From contig DATMQA010000211.1 in assembly GCA_035566895.1 (NCBI GenBank), positions 1 through 23,556 on the forward strand: a stretch of 23,556 nucleotides of DNA. The letters run 5' to 3'. Origin of the DNA: DATMQA01 sp035566895. GTDB taxonomy: Bacteria > Verrucomicrobiota > Verrucomicrobiia > Limisphaerales > UBA8199. Each line of letters opens with the position of its first letter. Positions within the stretch are counted from its first letter, which is position 1. Below are positions 7,146 to 14,958 of the stretch, piece after piece. The notes under the pieces were generated by a model, which did not search any database, was not told where the DNA came from, and saw nothing but the letters and a program-made list of their open reading frames with translations. Both the position numbers and the translations under genes were made by a program.

Positions 7146-8705
7146 TCAAGCGTATCCAAAGGCGCGGCAGTAAGGGGCAAGTTTTTCCTGCAAGGGCGCT
7201 AAAGCTTCGGCGTAATGCTGCCAACGGCCAACGGCGCGGGTGTGGACGGGTTTGGTGACGTCGTTGTAAGTAGGGGAGAAAACGATTTTGCGGCCGGCGG
7301 CCTCGTGATGGTTGGCCTGGCTGGGATGCCAGGCCAGACCGAGAAATTCGGTCGCACGCCGGCCTTCGGCTTCCAGGTTGTCAACGACATCTTCGTAGCG
7401 GGTTTCCAGCCAGTCGAAGCCGCCGAGTTCGCGCATTCGCAACCAAACGTCCATCAGGTCGGTGTAATGTTTAACGGTGCGTTGGAGGGTGAGGAAATTG
7501 GCGTTGGTTGGGGTCAGCATCAGGTTTTGGAAGAAGCAACTGATGACGACATCGCGCGGGTCGCGCAGGGCGATGATCACTTTCAGGTTCGGGAAGATCC
7601 GCAGGCAGAGGTGGAGCGCCGAGGTGGGAGAGGGGTTCTTGTCGAGCAGGACGCGGGCGCTGGGTTCGCCTTGGACTTCGCGCAGGAGGCTCTTAAGGTA
7701 GCGGCGGCCTAACTCCGCACGGCGACCGGCGGGCACTGCGTCCAGCGCCTCGAGGCTGAGGGGTTGGGGCGTCCGCATCGGGGCAAGCTGATGCCAGATT
7801 TCGTTGGCGAAGGCCTCCGACTCGTCGAAGGCCAGGATTTCCGGATGGACGCCCAAAATCTGTTCGAGCAGAGTCGTGCCGCTGCGCGGGTGGCCGCCCA
7901 GCAGGGCGAGTTGCGATGGGCACGGCACGGCGGGCCCTTGTTCGCGCCAGCGCCGTATCGTTTCAGGAGTGAGAGAGGCGAGCAATCCGCGGCGCCGCTG
8001 GTCGGCGCGGTCATAGTCTCGTTCCATTGCCGCGGTGTTGCCCATCCGGCGGGCGAGACCTTTGGCCTCGGACAGCCAGCGGATGGCTTCGGTGTATTGC
8101 CCGAGTTCATCCATTACCACGGCCAGGAGGTGGCGGGAGGAAAACTGTACGTTGGGATCCGGCGAACCGCTCTTGATGACATCGCGCAACACAGTCTCGG
8201 CTTCGCTGTTTCGGTCTTTACGATGGAGCAGCAGCGCGCGCACACACAACACCTGTGGATTCTGCGGAGAACTCGCCATGCAAGCCTCGACGTTTTCCCA
8301 AGCTTCCTCCAGGCGGCGCTCGCGTTCGTACCAAGCGGCCAAGCTCAGCCGCGCGTGGATTGAAGCCGGGTCGGCCGCCGCCGCGCGTTCGAAGCAGGCG
8401 CGCGCCTGGACTGGCCGGCGCAGACGATGATATTGCTGGCCAAGCAACACCAACATGGACACATCCCTGGGCGCTAATTGCTCCGCGTGGCGAAAGGAAT
8501 GCTCGGCGAGTGCGAAATCCAATTCCCCCATCGCCCCGATGCCCATTTCAAACCACAACTGGGGGATTCCCGGGAATCGCTGCACCAGCTCGCGATAGCT
8601 GGCCAGCGCATGACCGCGTCCGCCGCTCAGCAACGTCTGTTGCGCCCTCTGCCAGCGAGCCACCTCCCGGGGAATGCGCTGCAGTTTTGCCAAGTCAGTG
8701 GACAC
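7146..8705 (-). CDS. TPR-repeat sulfotransferase
   Basis: A 519-residue two-part protein. Residues about 20-220 are tetratricopeptide repeats (for example ELDFALAEHSFRHAEQLAP, then PVQARACFERAAAADP). Residues about 262-519 form a PAPS-dependent sulfotransferase domain. The 5'-phosphosulfate loop is GGHPRSGTTLLEQIL (about 270-284), and the 3'-phosphate motif is IALRDPRDVVIS (about 378-389), with LDKNPSP between. The family is common in Verrucomicrobia, Planctomycetes and Proteobacteria and is thought to sulfate peptides, glycans or small molecules; the acceptor is unknown. No signal peptide is seen, so it is probably cytoplasmic. The start is the GTG at 8705: a stop codon lies 13 codons upstream and no in-frame ATG is available. 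No clear Shine-Dalgarno is present. Confidence 0.9.
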   Translation of the reverse strand: MSTDLAKLQRIPREVARWQRAQQTLLSGGRGHALASYRELVQRFPGIPQLWFEMGIGAMGELDFALAEHSFRHAEQLAPRDVSMLVLLGQQYHRLRRPVQARACFERAAAADPASIHARLSLAAWYERERRLEEAWENVEACMASSPQNPQVLCVRALLLHRKDRNSEAETVLRDVIKSGSPDPNVQFSSRHLLAVVMDELGQYTEAIRWLSEAKGLARRMGNTAAMERDYDRADQRRRGLLASLTPETIRRWREQGPAVPCPSQLALLGGHPRSGTTLLEQILGVHPEILAFDESEAFANEIWHQLAPMRTPQPLSLEALDAVPAGRRAELGRRYLKSLLREVQGEPSARVLLDKNPSPTSALHLCLRIFPNLKVIIALRDPRDVVISCFFQNLMLTPTNANFLTLQRTVKHYTDLMDVWLRMRELGGFDWLETRYEDVVDNLEAEGRRATEFLGLAWHPSQANHHEAAGRKIVFSPTYNDVTKPVHTRAVGRWQHYAEALAPLQEKLAPYCRAFGYA

Positions 8706-8752
8706 AAGCGCGTTGGTGAGATGGCGACAGTGGCTTCCGCATTAAATCAGGC

Positions 8753-8877
8753 GCTATTCCGGCCGGCGCCGAACGTGAGAAGGCGCAGGCATGTGGAGCG
8801 CCGAAGCTTCAAAGGAAGCAACTCACATCCCGAACCAGATCGGGAATGTCGGCCCGTACGTTTCCGGCCGGAATAGC
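8753..8877. other. 125-bp foldable element with 14-bp terminal inverted repeats
   Basis: The ends GCTATTCCGGCCGG (8753-8766) and CCGGCCGGAATAGC (8864-8877) are perfect complements. Inside, AACGT (8772-8776) pairs with ACGTT (8858-8862). There are also two small hairpins, GGCGC/GCGCC (8782-8786/8798-8802) and TCCCGA/TCGGGA (8828-8833/8840-8845), plus the palindrome GAAGCTTC (8803-8810). The nesting suggests a branched RNA or a MITE-like repeat. No target-site duplication is evident and no known RNA family is recognised. Confidence 0.5.
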
Positions 8878-9229
8878 TGAGACAGACGTAAGCTGAGATT
8901 ATGCCAAGCCGCTTCCAGGAGCGTCGCCCAATGCTTTCCCCAAGGTCTAGATCTTTGGAATTCAACGGGAATCGGGTGTTTTCTTGACTGAGAAATGAAT
9001 GCGGCTCTCCAAAACGGAAGAGATTGATTCATGGGCAATCTGCAAACTGAATATGCTGTGCAGCAAAAATAATATGCATATGGAAAGTCGCTTAACGCGG
9101 CGACAGAAGAAAAGGGCGAGCTTTAGGAGCTAATGGTGTGGAATGTGTGATGGTGTGATCCTAATCGTGATTGAGCCGGGAGGTTCTGGTAGCCAGCGAC
9201 CGTGCGATTGAGTAAGCTGCTGAAAACCG
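8878..9229. other. Spacer upstream of the histidine kinase gene
   Basis: 352 bp without a credible gene. An AT-rich patch around 9045-9082 contains TAATAT (9070-9075), a possible -10 without a convincing -35. GTCGC/GCGAC (9087-9091/9100-9104) could form a small hairpin. A GTG-rich stretch near 9130-9165 shows loosely spaced GTGTGA copies. The start region of the kinase gene lacks a clear Shine-Dalgarno. Confidence 0.35.
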
Positions 9230-10594
9230 ATGACGAACCTCAGCATCAAGTTGCGATTGACAGCGTTGGGGGCGGTAGTGGCGGTGTCAGGCGTGCTGAT
9301 TGCGGTGGTGGCGCTTGAATTACAGATTCTGGCCGGTCAATGGAGGGCCCGAGTGAGCGAGGTGGATCTGGAGAGCTTCCGGATCGCAGACCATTTCCGA
9401 GACAAGCTGCGTTATGCCAATGATAAGATGCGGCGTTTCGGCAGTACCGAAGACCCGGCTGCCTGGGTTGAGTTCCTGGCCGCCAGCGGCGGGCTCAAGG
9501 TGTGGATCGAACAGGAACGACCCCGGTTAACGACCGCGCCGGAGGGGCAGATTCTTAATCAGATGGAGACGGCGTACGCAACCTACATCCAAAAAGCGCG
9601 AGACCTGCACGCCCAGATGGCCTCGGATCCCAAAACCGGCGCTTCGTTGGCGGAATACAATGGGTTCCTGGAGCAATCGCGCGGCTTCCTGGATTTAGGC
9701 CAGGCGTTGGGGCGGGCACATTTTGATTCCCGAAACCAGATGCTGGTGAGTGCGAGCGGAACCTTAACACGGCTGAGGATGTTCGTGCTGGTGCTGGTAG
9801 GGCTCTTGTTCATCTTTGGCGGGGAATTAGCCCGAAGGGTCTATCGGGACCTCATTGCTCCTCTACGGATAAAGCTGGTGGAAACACAGGCCCTGGTCCA
9901 GCGCAACGAAAAGCTCGCCTCCCTGGGGTTGCTGGCAGCCGGGGTAGCCCATGAAATCCGAAACCCGCTAACCGCGATCAAGACCGGTCTGTTCCTCCAG
10001 CAAAAGAAATTTGAGCCCGGTTCACCCGGCCGTCGTGATGGAGAAATCATCGAAGGAGAGATTTTGAGACTGGAACGCATTGTCACTGATTTTCTCTGCT
10101 TTGCCCGGCCGGCCCAACCGCAGCCTGCGGTCGTCGCCGCGAGCCAGCCGCTGAAGGAAGTTCTGGAACTCCTGTCGGCGCAACTGGCTGCCGCCAATAT
10201 CCGCCTGGTCCGGGAGGAGTCTGCGCCGCTGCGAGTTCGAGTGGACCCTGCCCAGCTCAAGCAAGTGCTGCTCAACCTGGTTCAGAACGCGGCCGATAGC
10301 ATCGGTCGCGATGGGACGATCACGTTGCGGGCCCGGGCTGACAAAAGAACACTGGGTAACGGCAAGATCGAGGTCGTGGTGCTTGAAGTTGCCGATACCG
10401 GCAAGGGGATTCCGCCCGAAGTAGAGAAAAGGCTCTTTGACCCGTTCTTTACCACGAAAGAGCAAGGGACAGGGTTAGGCTTGTCGATCGCCGCGCGGAT
10501 GGCGGAAATGAACGGCGGGGCTTTGCAATACGAAACTCAAGTGAACCGCGGTTCCACCTTCAGCGTGGTGCTGCCGAGGGTTGAAGGGGATTAG
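9230..10594 (+). CDS. Sensor histidine kinase, NtrB-like
   Basis: A 454-residue membrane-bound sensor kinase. TM1 is at about 11-31 and TM2 at about 184-200. They enclose a mostly helical extracytoplasmic sensor region of about 150 residues, of the four-helix-bundle kind. The transmitter follows: the H-box GVAHEIRNPL with the phosphorylated His241; the N-box LLNLVQNAADS with Asn353; the G1 box ADTGKGI at 388-394; FDPFFTTK; and the G2 box GTGLGLSI at 413-420. The closest pattern is that of NtrB/AtoS-type kinases that pair with sigma-54 activators, as its downstream neighbour confirms. The signal is unknown. The ATG at 9230 gives a normal N-terminus before TM1, though no good ribosome-binding site is seen. 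Confidence 0.93.
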   Translation: MTNLSIKLRLTALGAVVAVSGVLIAVVALELQILAGQWRARVSEVDLESFRIADHFRDKLRYANDKMRRFGSTEDPAAWVEFLAASGGLKVWIEQERPRLTTAPEGQILNQMETAYATYIQKARDLHAQMASDPKTGASLAEYNGFLEQSRGFLDLGQALGRAHFDSRNQMLVSASGTLTRLRMFVLVLVGLLFIFGGELARRVYRDLIAPLRIKLVETQALVQRNEKLASLGLLAAGVAHEIRNPLTAIKTGLFLQQKKFEPGSPGRRDGEIIEGEILRLERIVTDFLCFARPAQPQPAVVAASQPLKEVLELLSAQLAAANIRLVREESAPLRVRVDPAQLKQVLLNLVQNAADSIGRDGTITLRARADKRTLGNGKIEVVVLEVADTGKGIPPEVEKRLFDPFFTTKEQGTGLGLSIAARMAEMNGGALQYETQVNRGSTFSVVLPRVEGD

Positions 10595-10605
10595 CCACAA
10601 AGGAA

Positions 10606-10690
10606 CGGCGGTTGAGCCGCCGATGAAGAGTTAAATGTCCGGAATCCCGATTTATTTCGGGTTTGGAGTTTTCGATTTCGGATTTCGAAT
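10606..10690. repeat. Hairpin and heptamer array between kinase and regulator
   Basis: A 6-bp hairpin CGGCGG/CCGCCG with a 5-nt loop occupies 10606-10622. Positions 10656-10690 hold five 7-bp units of the type TTCGRAT, some degenerate, ending 16 bp before the ATG of the response regulator. An in-frame ATG at 10635 would translate this array into an unnatural Phe/Gly-rich leader, so that upstream start is discarded. Confidence 0.65.
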
Positions 10691-10706
10691 GCATTTTGAT
10701 CGGCAC

Positions 10707-12152
10707 ATGAGTAATGGCGCTAAAATTTTACTGATCGAGGATGACGCCGGAATCCGCGACACGCTGGAGCGGGTCCTGGCGGAGGAGGGGCATCACGTGA
10801 AGGTGGAAGGGCGGGGTGACGATGGTTTGGCCCGGGCCGCCGAAGAACCGTTTAACCTGGTGATTACGGATTTACGGCTGCCAGGCCTGGACGGTCTGGA
10901 ATTGGTGCGCAAACTGCACGCGGTGCAGCCGCGCCTTCCAATCATTCTAGTGACGGCTTTCGGCACAACGGAAACCGCGATCGAAGCGACGAAGTTCGGG
11001 GCTTACGATTACCTGCTCAAGCCGTTCAACGTGCCGGACATGTTGGAATTGGTTCGCAAAGCGACCGATAGCAACCGGCTGATGTCCGAGCCGGTGGCGT
11101 TGGGGACCATTGGGGCCGCGCGCGATGCCCTCGTCGGCCGGAGCGCCGCCATGCAAGGCATCTACAAGGAAATTGGCCGCGTGGCATCCAAGCCGATTAA
11201 TGTGCTCATCCGCGGTGAAACCGGAACCGGCAAGGAATTGATCGCGCGAGCGCTTTACCAGCACAGCGACCGGGCGAACGCGCCATTCGTTGCGATCAAT
11301 TGCGCCGCGATCCCGGAGACATTGCTGGAAAGCGAGTTGTTTGGCCATGAACGGGGCGCCTTCACCGGCGCGGAGGAACGACGGATTGGCCGGTTCGAGC
11401 AGGCCGAGGGCGGCACGATCTTCCTGGATGAAATCGGGGACATGACCTTCGGCACCCAGATCAAGCTGATGCGCGTGCTGCAGGAGAAATGCGTGCAACG
11501 CCTCGGGGGCAAGGAAACCGTCGCGGTGAATGTGCGGGTGCTGGCGGCCACACACCGCGACCTGGAAACGGCAATCCGCCAGAAACAGTTTCGGGAAGAT
11601 CTTTATTATCGGCTCAGCGTCGTGGTGATCAGCTTGCCTGCGCTACGCCAGCGGCGCGAAGATATTCCGGACCTGATCAGGTATTTCCTGCAGAAGCATG
11701 GCCCGGAACTGGGCAACCCAAAACCTTCTATCCATCCCGAGGCGATGGACTTTCTGCAGGCGCATAACTGGCCGGGGAACGTGCGCGAGCTGGAAAATGT
11801 GGTGCGCAAGGCTCTGCTCCTGGCCCAAAGTTACACCATCAACCTGGACCATGCCCGAACCGCCCTCAACCGGACGAGCGAGCTGATTTACTCCTCGACG
11901 CGCAGCTTTGGAGACTACGTCGATGACTTGCTAGGTGCGGCCCAGCGCGCAGAAATTACCGACGCCCACGCGCGCATCATGGAAACTGCCGAACGGGAGG
12001 TATTCGCGCGGGCGATCAAACTGGCGCAAGGCAACCAGGCCAAGGCGGCCCGATGGCTGGGCATCTCGCGCATCACGATGAAAGCCAAACTGGTCCAGTT
12101 CGGGCTGCATCCGACACAGGAGCAGGACCCCGGTTCATATCTTTCAGGTTAA
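10707..12152 (+). CDS. Sigma-54-dependent response regulator, NtrC family
   Basis: A 481-residue activator with the full three-domain architecture. The receiver domain (1-120) has LLIEDDAG, the phospho-acceptor Asp55 in VITDLRLPG, Thr in VTAFG and Lys in LLKPF. The AAA+ central domain starts at LVGRSAAMQ and has Walker A GETGTGKE (170-177), the sigma-54-contacting loop GAFTGA (217-222), Walker B GTIFLDEIGDM, and the arginine-finger region FREDLYYRL. A Fis-type helix-turn-helix ends the protein (AKAARWLGISRITMKAKL). It should couple phosphorylation by the preceding kinase to open-complex formation at sigma-54 promoters. Its targets are unknown; the site at 6167 is one candidate. The ATG at 10707 begins the receiver domain directly; starts further upstream would translate repeat DNA. 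Confidence 0.95.
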   Translation: MSNGAKILLIEDDAGIRDTLERVLAEEGHHVKVEGRGDDGLARAAEEPFNLVITDLRLPGLDGLELVRKLHAVQPRLPIILVTAFGTTETAIEATKFGAYDYLLKPFNVPDMLELVRKATDSNRLMSEPVALGTIGAARDALVGRSAAMQGIYKEIGRVASKPINVLIRGETGTGKELIARALYQHSDRANAPFVAINCAAIPETLLESELFGHERGAFTGAEERRIGRFEQAEGGTIFLDEIGDMTFGTQIKLMRVLQEKCVQRLGGKETVAVNVRVLAATHRDLETAIRQKQFREDLYYRLSVVVISLPALRQRREDIPDLIRYFLQKHGPELGNPKPSIHPEAMDFLQAHNWPGNVRELENVVRKALLLAQSYTINLDHARTALNRTSELIYSSTRSFGDYVDDLLGAAQRAEITDAHARIMETAEREVFARAIKLAQGNQAKAARWLGISRITMKAKLVQFGLHPTQEQDPGSYLSG

Positions 12153-12210
12153 TAGTCTTGACCCCGCCGCGTCACCCATTTTAGTTTCTGCTTCGTGTTA
12201 GGCAAAGTTC

Positions 12211-13236
12211 ATGCTGGCGCAACTTAAGAGCCTGTTTTCCAACGACATTGGGATCGACCTCGGGACGGCCAATTCGCTCGTGTACGTACGCGACCGGGGA
12301 ATTGTTTTGCGGGAACCGTCCGTCGTCGCTATCCAGGCAGGCACCACCAACGTCCTGGCGGTCGGCGAAGAAGCCAAACGCATGCTGGGACGCACGCCTG
12401 GAAATATCGTGGCCATTCGGCCCATGAAAGATGGCGTCATCGCCGACTTCGAAATTACCGAAGCGATGCTCCGCCATTTCATCCAAAAGGTCCACCACCG
12501 CAAGCTGATTGCTCCGCGGGTGGTCGTCGCGGTGCCTTCGGGCATCACCGAGGTGGAAAAGCGGGCAGTCAAAGATTCCGCCACTCATGCAGGGGCGCGG
12601 GAAGTGTATCTGATCGAACAGCCGATGGCCTCGGCCATTGGAGTCGGATTACCCGTGCATGAGCCGGCGGGCAACATGATCGTCGATATTGGCGGAGGGA
12701 CGTGCGAAATCGCAATTATTTCCCTCGCCGGCATTGTCTTCAGCCGCAGCCTGAGGGTGGGCGGAGACGAATTCGACGAGACGATTATTGCGCACATGAA
12801 ACGGGCCTATAACCTGATGATAGGTGAACGCACGGCGGAAGAGATTAAGATCCGGATTGGGTCGGCTTTTCCGCTGGAGCAGGAATTAACAATGGAAGTC
12901 AAGGGACGCGACTTGAGCGCCGGCCTGCCGAAAACCTTAACGATTCGGTCGGAAGAAATTCGCGAAGCCTTGCAAGAGCCGCTCTCGAGCATTTTGGAGT
13001 CTGTTCGCATCACCCTCGAACGCTGCCCGCCCGAACTGTCTGCCGACCTGGTGGACCGTGGGGTGGTAATGGCGGGCGGCGGTGCCTTGTTGCGAGGTAT
13101 TGACCGGCTCGTCGCCGAAGAGACCGGCTTGCCGGTCCATGTCGCCGACGACCCGTTAAGCGCCGTCGCCGAAGGCACCGGCCGGGTATTGCAGGAACTC
13201 CAATTCCTCAAGCGCGTCTCCAATAATTCCAAATAA
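12211..13236 (+). CDS. mreB: Rod shape-determining protein MreB
   Basis: A 341-residue bacterial actin that forms membrane-associated filaments and directs lateral cell-wall synthesis. The amphipathic start MLAQLKSLF binds membrane. Phosphate 1 is IGIDLGTANSLVYV (from residue 13), phosphate 2 is DIGGGTCEIA (159-168), and the adenosine motif is GVVMAGGGALLRGID (284-298). Its length is typical. A TAGG lies about 10 nt before the ATG at 12211. It heads the block mreB-mreC-mreD-PBP2-rodA on the plus strand, the common gene order. It follows the sigma-54 regulator gene by 58 bp, so readthrough or a promoter in this short gap are both possible. Confidence 0.98.
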   Translation: MLAQLKSLFSNDIGIDLGTANSLVYVRDRGIVLREPSVVAIQAGTTNVLAVGEEAKRMLGRTPGNIVAIRPMKDGVIADFEITEAMLRHFIQKVHHRKLIAPRVVVAVPSGITEVEKRAVKDSATHAGAREVYLIEQPMASAIGVGLPVHEPAGNMIVDIGGGTCEIAIISLAGIVFSRSLRVGGDEFDETIIAHMKRAYNLMIGERTAEEIKIRIGSAFPLEQELTMEVKGRDLSAGLPKTLTIRSEEIREALQEPLSSILESVRITLERCPPELSADLVDRGVVMAGGGALLRGIDRLVAEETGLPVHVADDPLSAVAEGTGRVLQELQFLKRVSNNSK

Positions 13237-13262
13237 TTCCCGCCTGCTCAATGATGGGTATT

Positions 13263-13374
13263 TAGTGACTGGTGATGTAATGGGTGGCTGGTTGGCCGTT
13301 TCGGGCAACCGGTTCCCAATTACCGCTCATCGGTTCGGGTTACCGGTCAACGAGCAACCTATCAGCAGTTACCG
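13263..13374. repeat. Degenerate heptamer array before mreC
   Basis: The spacer from mreB to mreC can be read as 16 successive 7-bp units. The first pair (TAGTGAC, TGGTGAT) and the in-phase recurrence of ACCG, such as ATTACCG and later GTTACCG, show the period, although many units are mutated. The array ends 9 bp before the mreC ATG. It is the most degenerate of the arrays and alone would be only suggestive. Confidence 0.45.
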
Positions 13375-13383
13375 AAAACTTTG

Positions 13384-14205
13384 ATGTTAAAACGGCCGCA
13401 TTACATTGCTGTGGGCCTGGTTGTGCTGGTGACGCTGATAATTTTGGATCTGCCGAACAAAACGACCGCCCGCCTCAAGCTGGGCATCGGCAGCCTTTTC
13501 GTGCCGCTGTTCGGGCTGACGGGGTCCGTCCGGCATTTGGCCGGGCAGGCCGGCGACACGGTGCTGCCCCGGTCCGAACTGCTGCGCCAGAACGAGATCA
13601 TGCGCCGGGAGAACCAGGAACTGAGACTCAAGCTCGTCGAGGCGGAGAAGACAGCCGCAGAGAATGAGCGGTTCCGACAACTCCTGGGCTGGCAGCAGGG
13701 TCTGGAGCAGAGGAAACGCTGGAAACTGAAGCCGGCCAGTGTCGTGCTGCGCGAGCCGGCCAACTGGTGGCGCACCGTGCAAATTGACCTCGGGAGCCGT
13801 GATGGCGTGCAGGTGAACAAACCGGTATTAGCGCCGGACGGGGCCTTGGTCGGGCGTATCGGTTCGGTCAGCCTGACGAGGTCCCAAGTGGTTTTGTTGG
13901 GCGACCCAAACTGCAAGGTGTCGGCGCGGGTGGATAACCCGGGCCACGACAGCGGGATCATCCTGGCATCCGGGCCGTTGGAGTCGGACTTCGTGGAGAT
14001 GGGCTATCTCTCGCGAAATTCAAACCTCAAGCCGGGGCAAGAGGTCAAGACCACGGGGGAAGGCGGTATTTTCCCGCGGGACATTTTGATCGGAAAGGTC
14101 GTCGATTCGCATCCCGCGGAGTTTGGACTGGAGATGGTTGCGCGGGTCAAGCTGGCCGCGAACCTGAGCGCCCTGGAGGAAGTATGGGTGATGATGGAGC
14201 CATGA
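13384..14205 (+). CDS. mreC: Rod shape-determining protein MreC
   Basis: A 273-residue bitopic inner-membrane protein of the elongasome that links MreB to the periplasmic PBP2 and activates it. One transmembrane helix lies at about 7-22 (YIAVGLVVLVTLIILD), a coiled coil at about 60-95 (LLRQNEIMRRENQELRLKL), and the MreC beta domains follow. The latter contain VQIDLGSRDGVQVNKPVL, GALVGRIGSVS and a C-terminal GIFPRDILIGKVV segment. The ATG at 13384 is preferred to the TTG immediately before it; there is no strong ribosome-binding site. The gap to mreB is 147 bp and is filled by degenerate 7-bp repeats. Confidence 0.95.
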   Translation: MLKRPHYIAVGLVVLVTLIILDLPNKTTARLKLGIGSLFVPLFGLTGSVRHLAGQAGDTVLPRSELLRQNEIMRRENQELRLKLVEAEKTAAENERFRQLLGWQQGLEQRKRWKLKPASVVLREPANWWRTVQIDLGSRDGVQVNKPVLAPDGALVGRIGSVSLTRSQVVLLGDPNCKVSARVDNPGHDSGIILASGPLESDFVEMGYLSRNSNLKPGQEVKTTGEGGIFPRDILIGKVVDSHPAEFGLEMVARVKLAANLSALEEVWVMMEP

Positions 14206-14208
14206 AGA

Positions 14209-14309
14209 ATGTGACGTGTGACATGTGTCGGGTGACGAGGTGCTTAGGCTCCGCGCCTCACACCAACCCGCCTTTGTCGCTGGTCACGCGCCACCCGCCA
14301 CCCGCCATA
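14209..14309. repeat. Two heptamer arrays between mreC and mreD
   Basis: Positions 14209-14236 hold four 7-bp units of the type RTGTGAC, beginning 4 bp after the mreC stop. Positions 14282-14309 hold four units, with CGCCACC as the repeated core, ending 5 bp before the mreD ATG. Between them lies a short non-repetitive stretch. The two cores, GTGAC and the complement of CGCCACC, are loosely alike, so both may descend from one array in opposite orientations. Confidence 0.65.
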
Positions 14310-14314
14310 TTGTC

Positions 14315-14863
14315 ATGACCTGGTTAAACACAGTCTTTGTCCTGCTCGCCACCTTCCTGGCGGTATTCTGGGAAGCGGCGTTCCAGGGTATTCGGCATGT
14401 GCTCGGGGCGCAAATTGACCTGCTGCCGCCCCTGATGGTTTATGCCGCGCTGAGCACCGGGCTGAGCACCGTTTGCCTGGTGGCGGTTCTCGGCGGGCTT
14501 TGGTTCGATTCCCTTTCGGCCAATCCGTTGGGGGTAACGGTCCTCCCCCTTTTTCTGGTGGGGCTGGCGCTTTTTGTGAACCGAGAGCTGATTTTGCAGG
14601 ACCAGATGTTCGCTCAGTTTGTATTGGGCCTCGCCGCCAGCGCAGCCGCGCCGGTGATGACGTTATTGCTGCTGCTGACGACGGGCCACAAGCCCCTGTT
14701 TGGCTGGGGTTCCGTTTGGCAACTGCTGGTGATGAGTGCCGGCGGCGCGCTCGCCACACCGATCTTTTTCGAGCTCTTCGGCTGGTTGCAGCGGACCCTG
14801 GTGCACGTGCCAGTCGCGGAGATCAGCTTCCGGCCGGATCGAGAGATAAGGAGGGGAAGATGA
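14315..14863 (+). CDS. mreD: Rod shape-determining protein MreD
   Basis: A 182-residue polytopic inner-membrane protein that works with MreC in the rod complex. About five hydrophobic segments are visible: VFVLLATFLAVFW, LLPPLMVYAALSTGL, VCLVAVLGGLWFDSL followed by VTVLPLFLVGLAL, FVLGLAASAAAPVMTLLLL, and the C-terminal GALATPIFFELFGWL. Sequence conservation in this family is low, so the call rests on topology, length and its position after mreC. The frame is open upstream to 14225, but that extension would translate repeat DNA and is not hydrophobic, so the ATG at 14315 is chosen. No Shine-Dalgarno is evident. Confidence 0.88.
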   Translation: MTWLNTVFVLLATFLAVFWEAAFQGIRHVLGAQIDLLPPLMVYAALSTGLSTVCLVAVLGGLWFDSLSANPLGVTVLPLFLVGLALFVNRELILQDQMFAQFVLGLAASAAAPVMTLLLLLTTGHKPLFGWGSVWQLLVMSAGGALATPIFFELFGWLQRTLVHVPVAEISFRPDREIRRGR

Positions 14864-14894
14864 GTCCAAAGTTCTCAGTCCACAGTAGGCGATC

Positions 14895-14950
14895 GTGGAC
14901 CGTTGACCATCGACCGTGGACTGTGGACCGTGGACTCCGGACTGTGGACT
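14895..14950. repeat. Eight-unit heptamer array before the PBP2 gene
   Basis: The clearest array in the window: eight consecutive 7-bp units with consensus GTGGACY fill 14895-14950 without a register break. Five units match the consensus exactly and three differ by one or two bases. The array ends 8 bp before the PBP2 start codon. An inverted copy (AGTCCAC) lies at 14877-14883 and could pair with any unit. mreD ends at 14863, so this is true spacer. Confidence 0.9.
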
Positions 14951-14958
14951 AACCTCCC

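Noticed and set aside
8753..8877. Integron attC site
   Set aside because: Imperfect palindrome-like layout, but the core GTT/AAC boxes at the expected ends are missing and there is no integrase or cassette gene.
12203..12217. Sigma-54-like GG-N10-GC site at mreB
   Set aside because: It overlaps the mreB start codon, so transcription would begin inside the gene; it also shows how easily such matches arise by chance.
14895..14950. CRISPR array
   Set aside because: Units are 7 bp with no spacers, and no cas genes are near; it is a simple tandem repeat.
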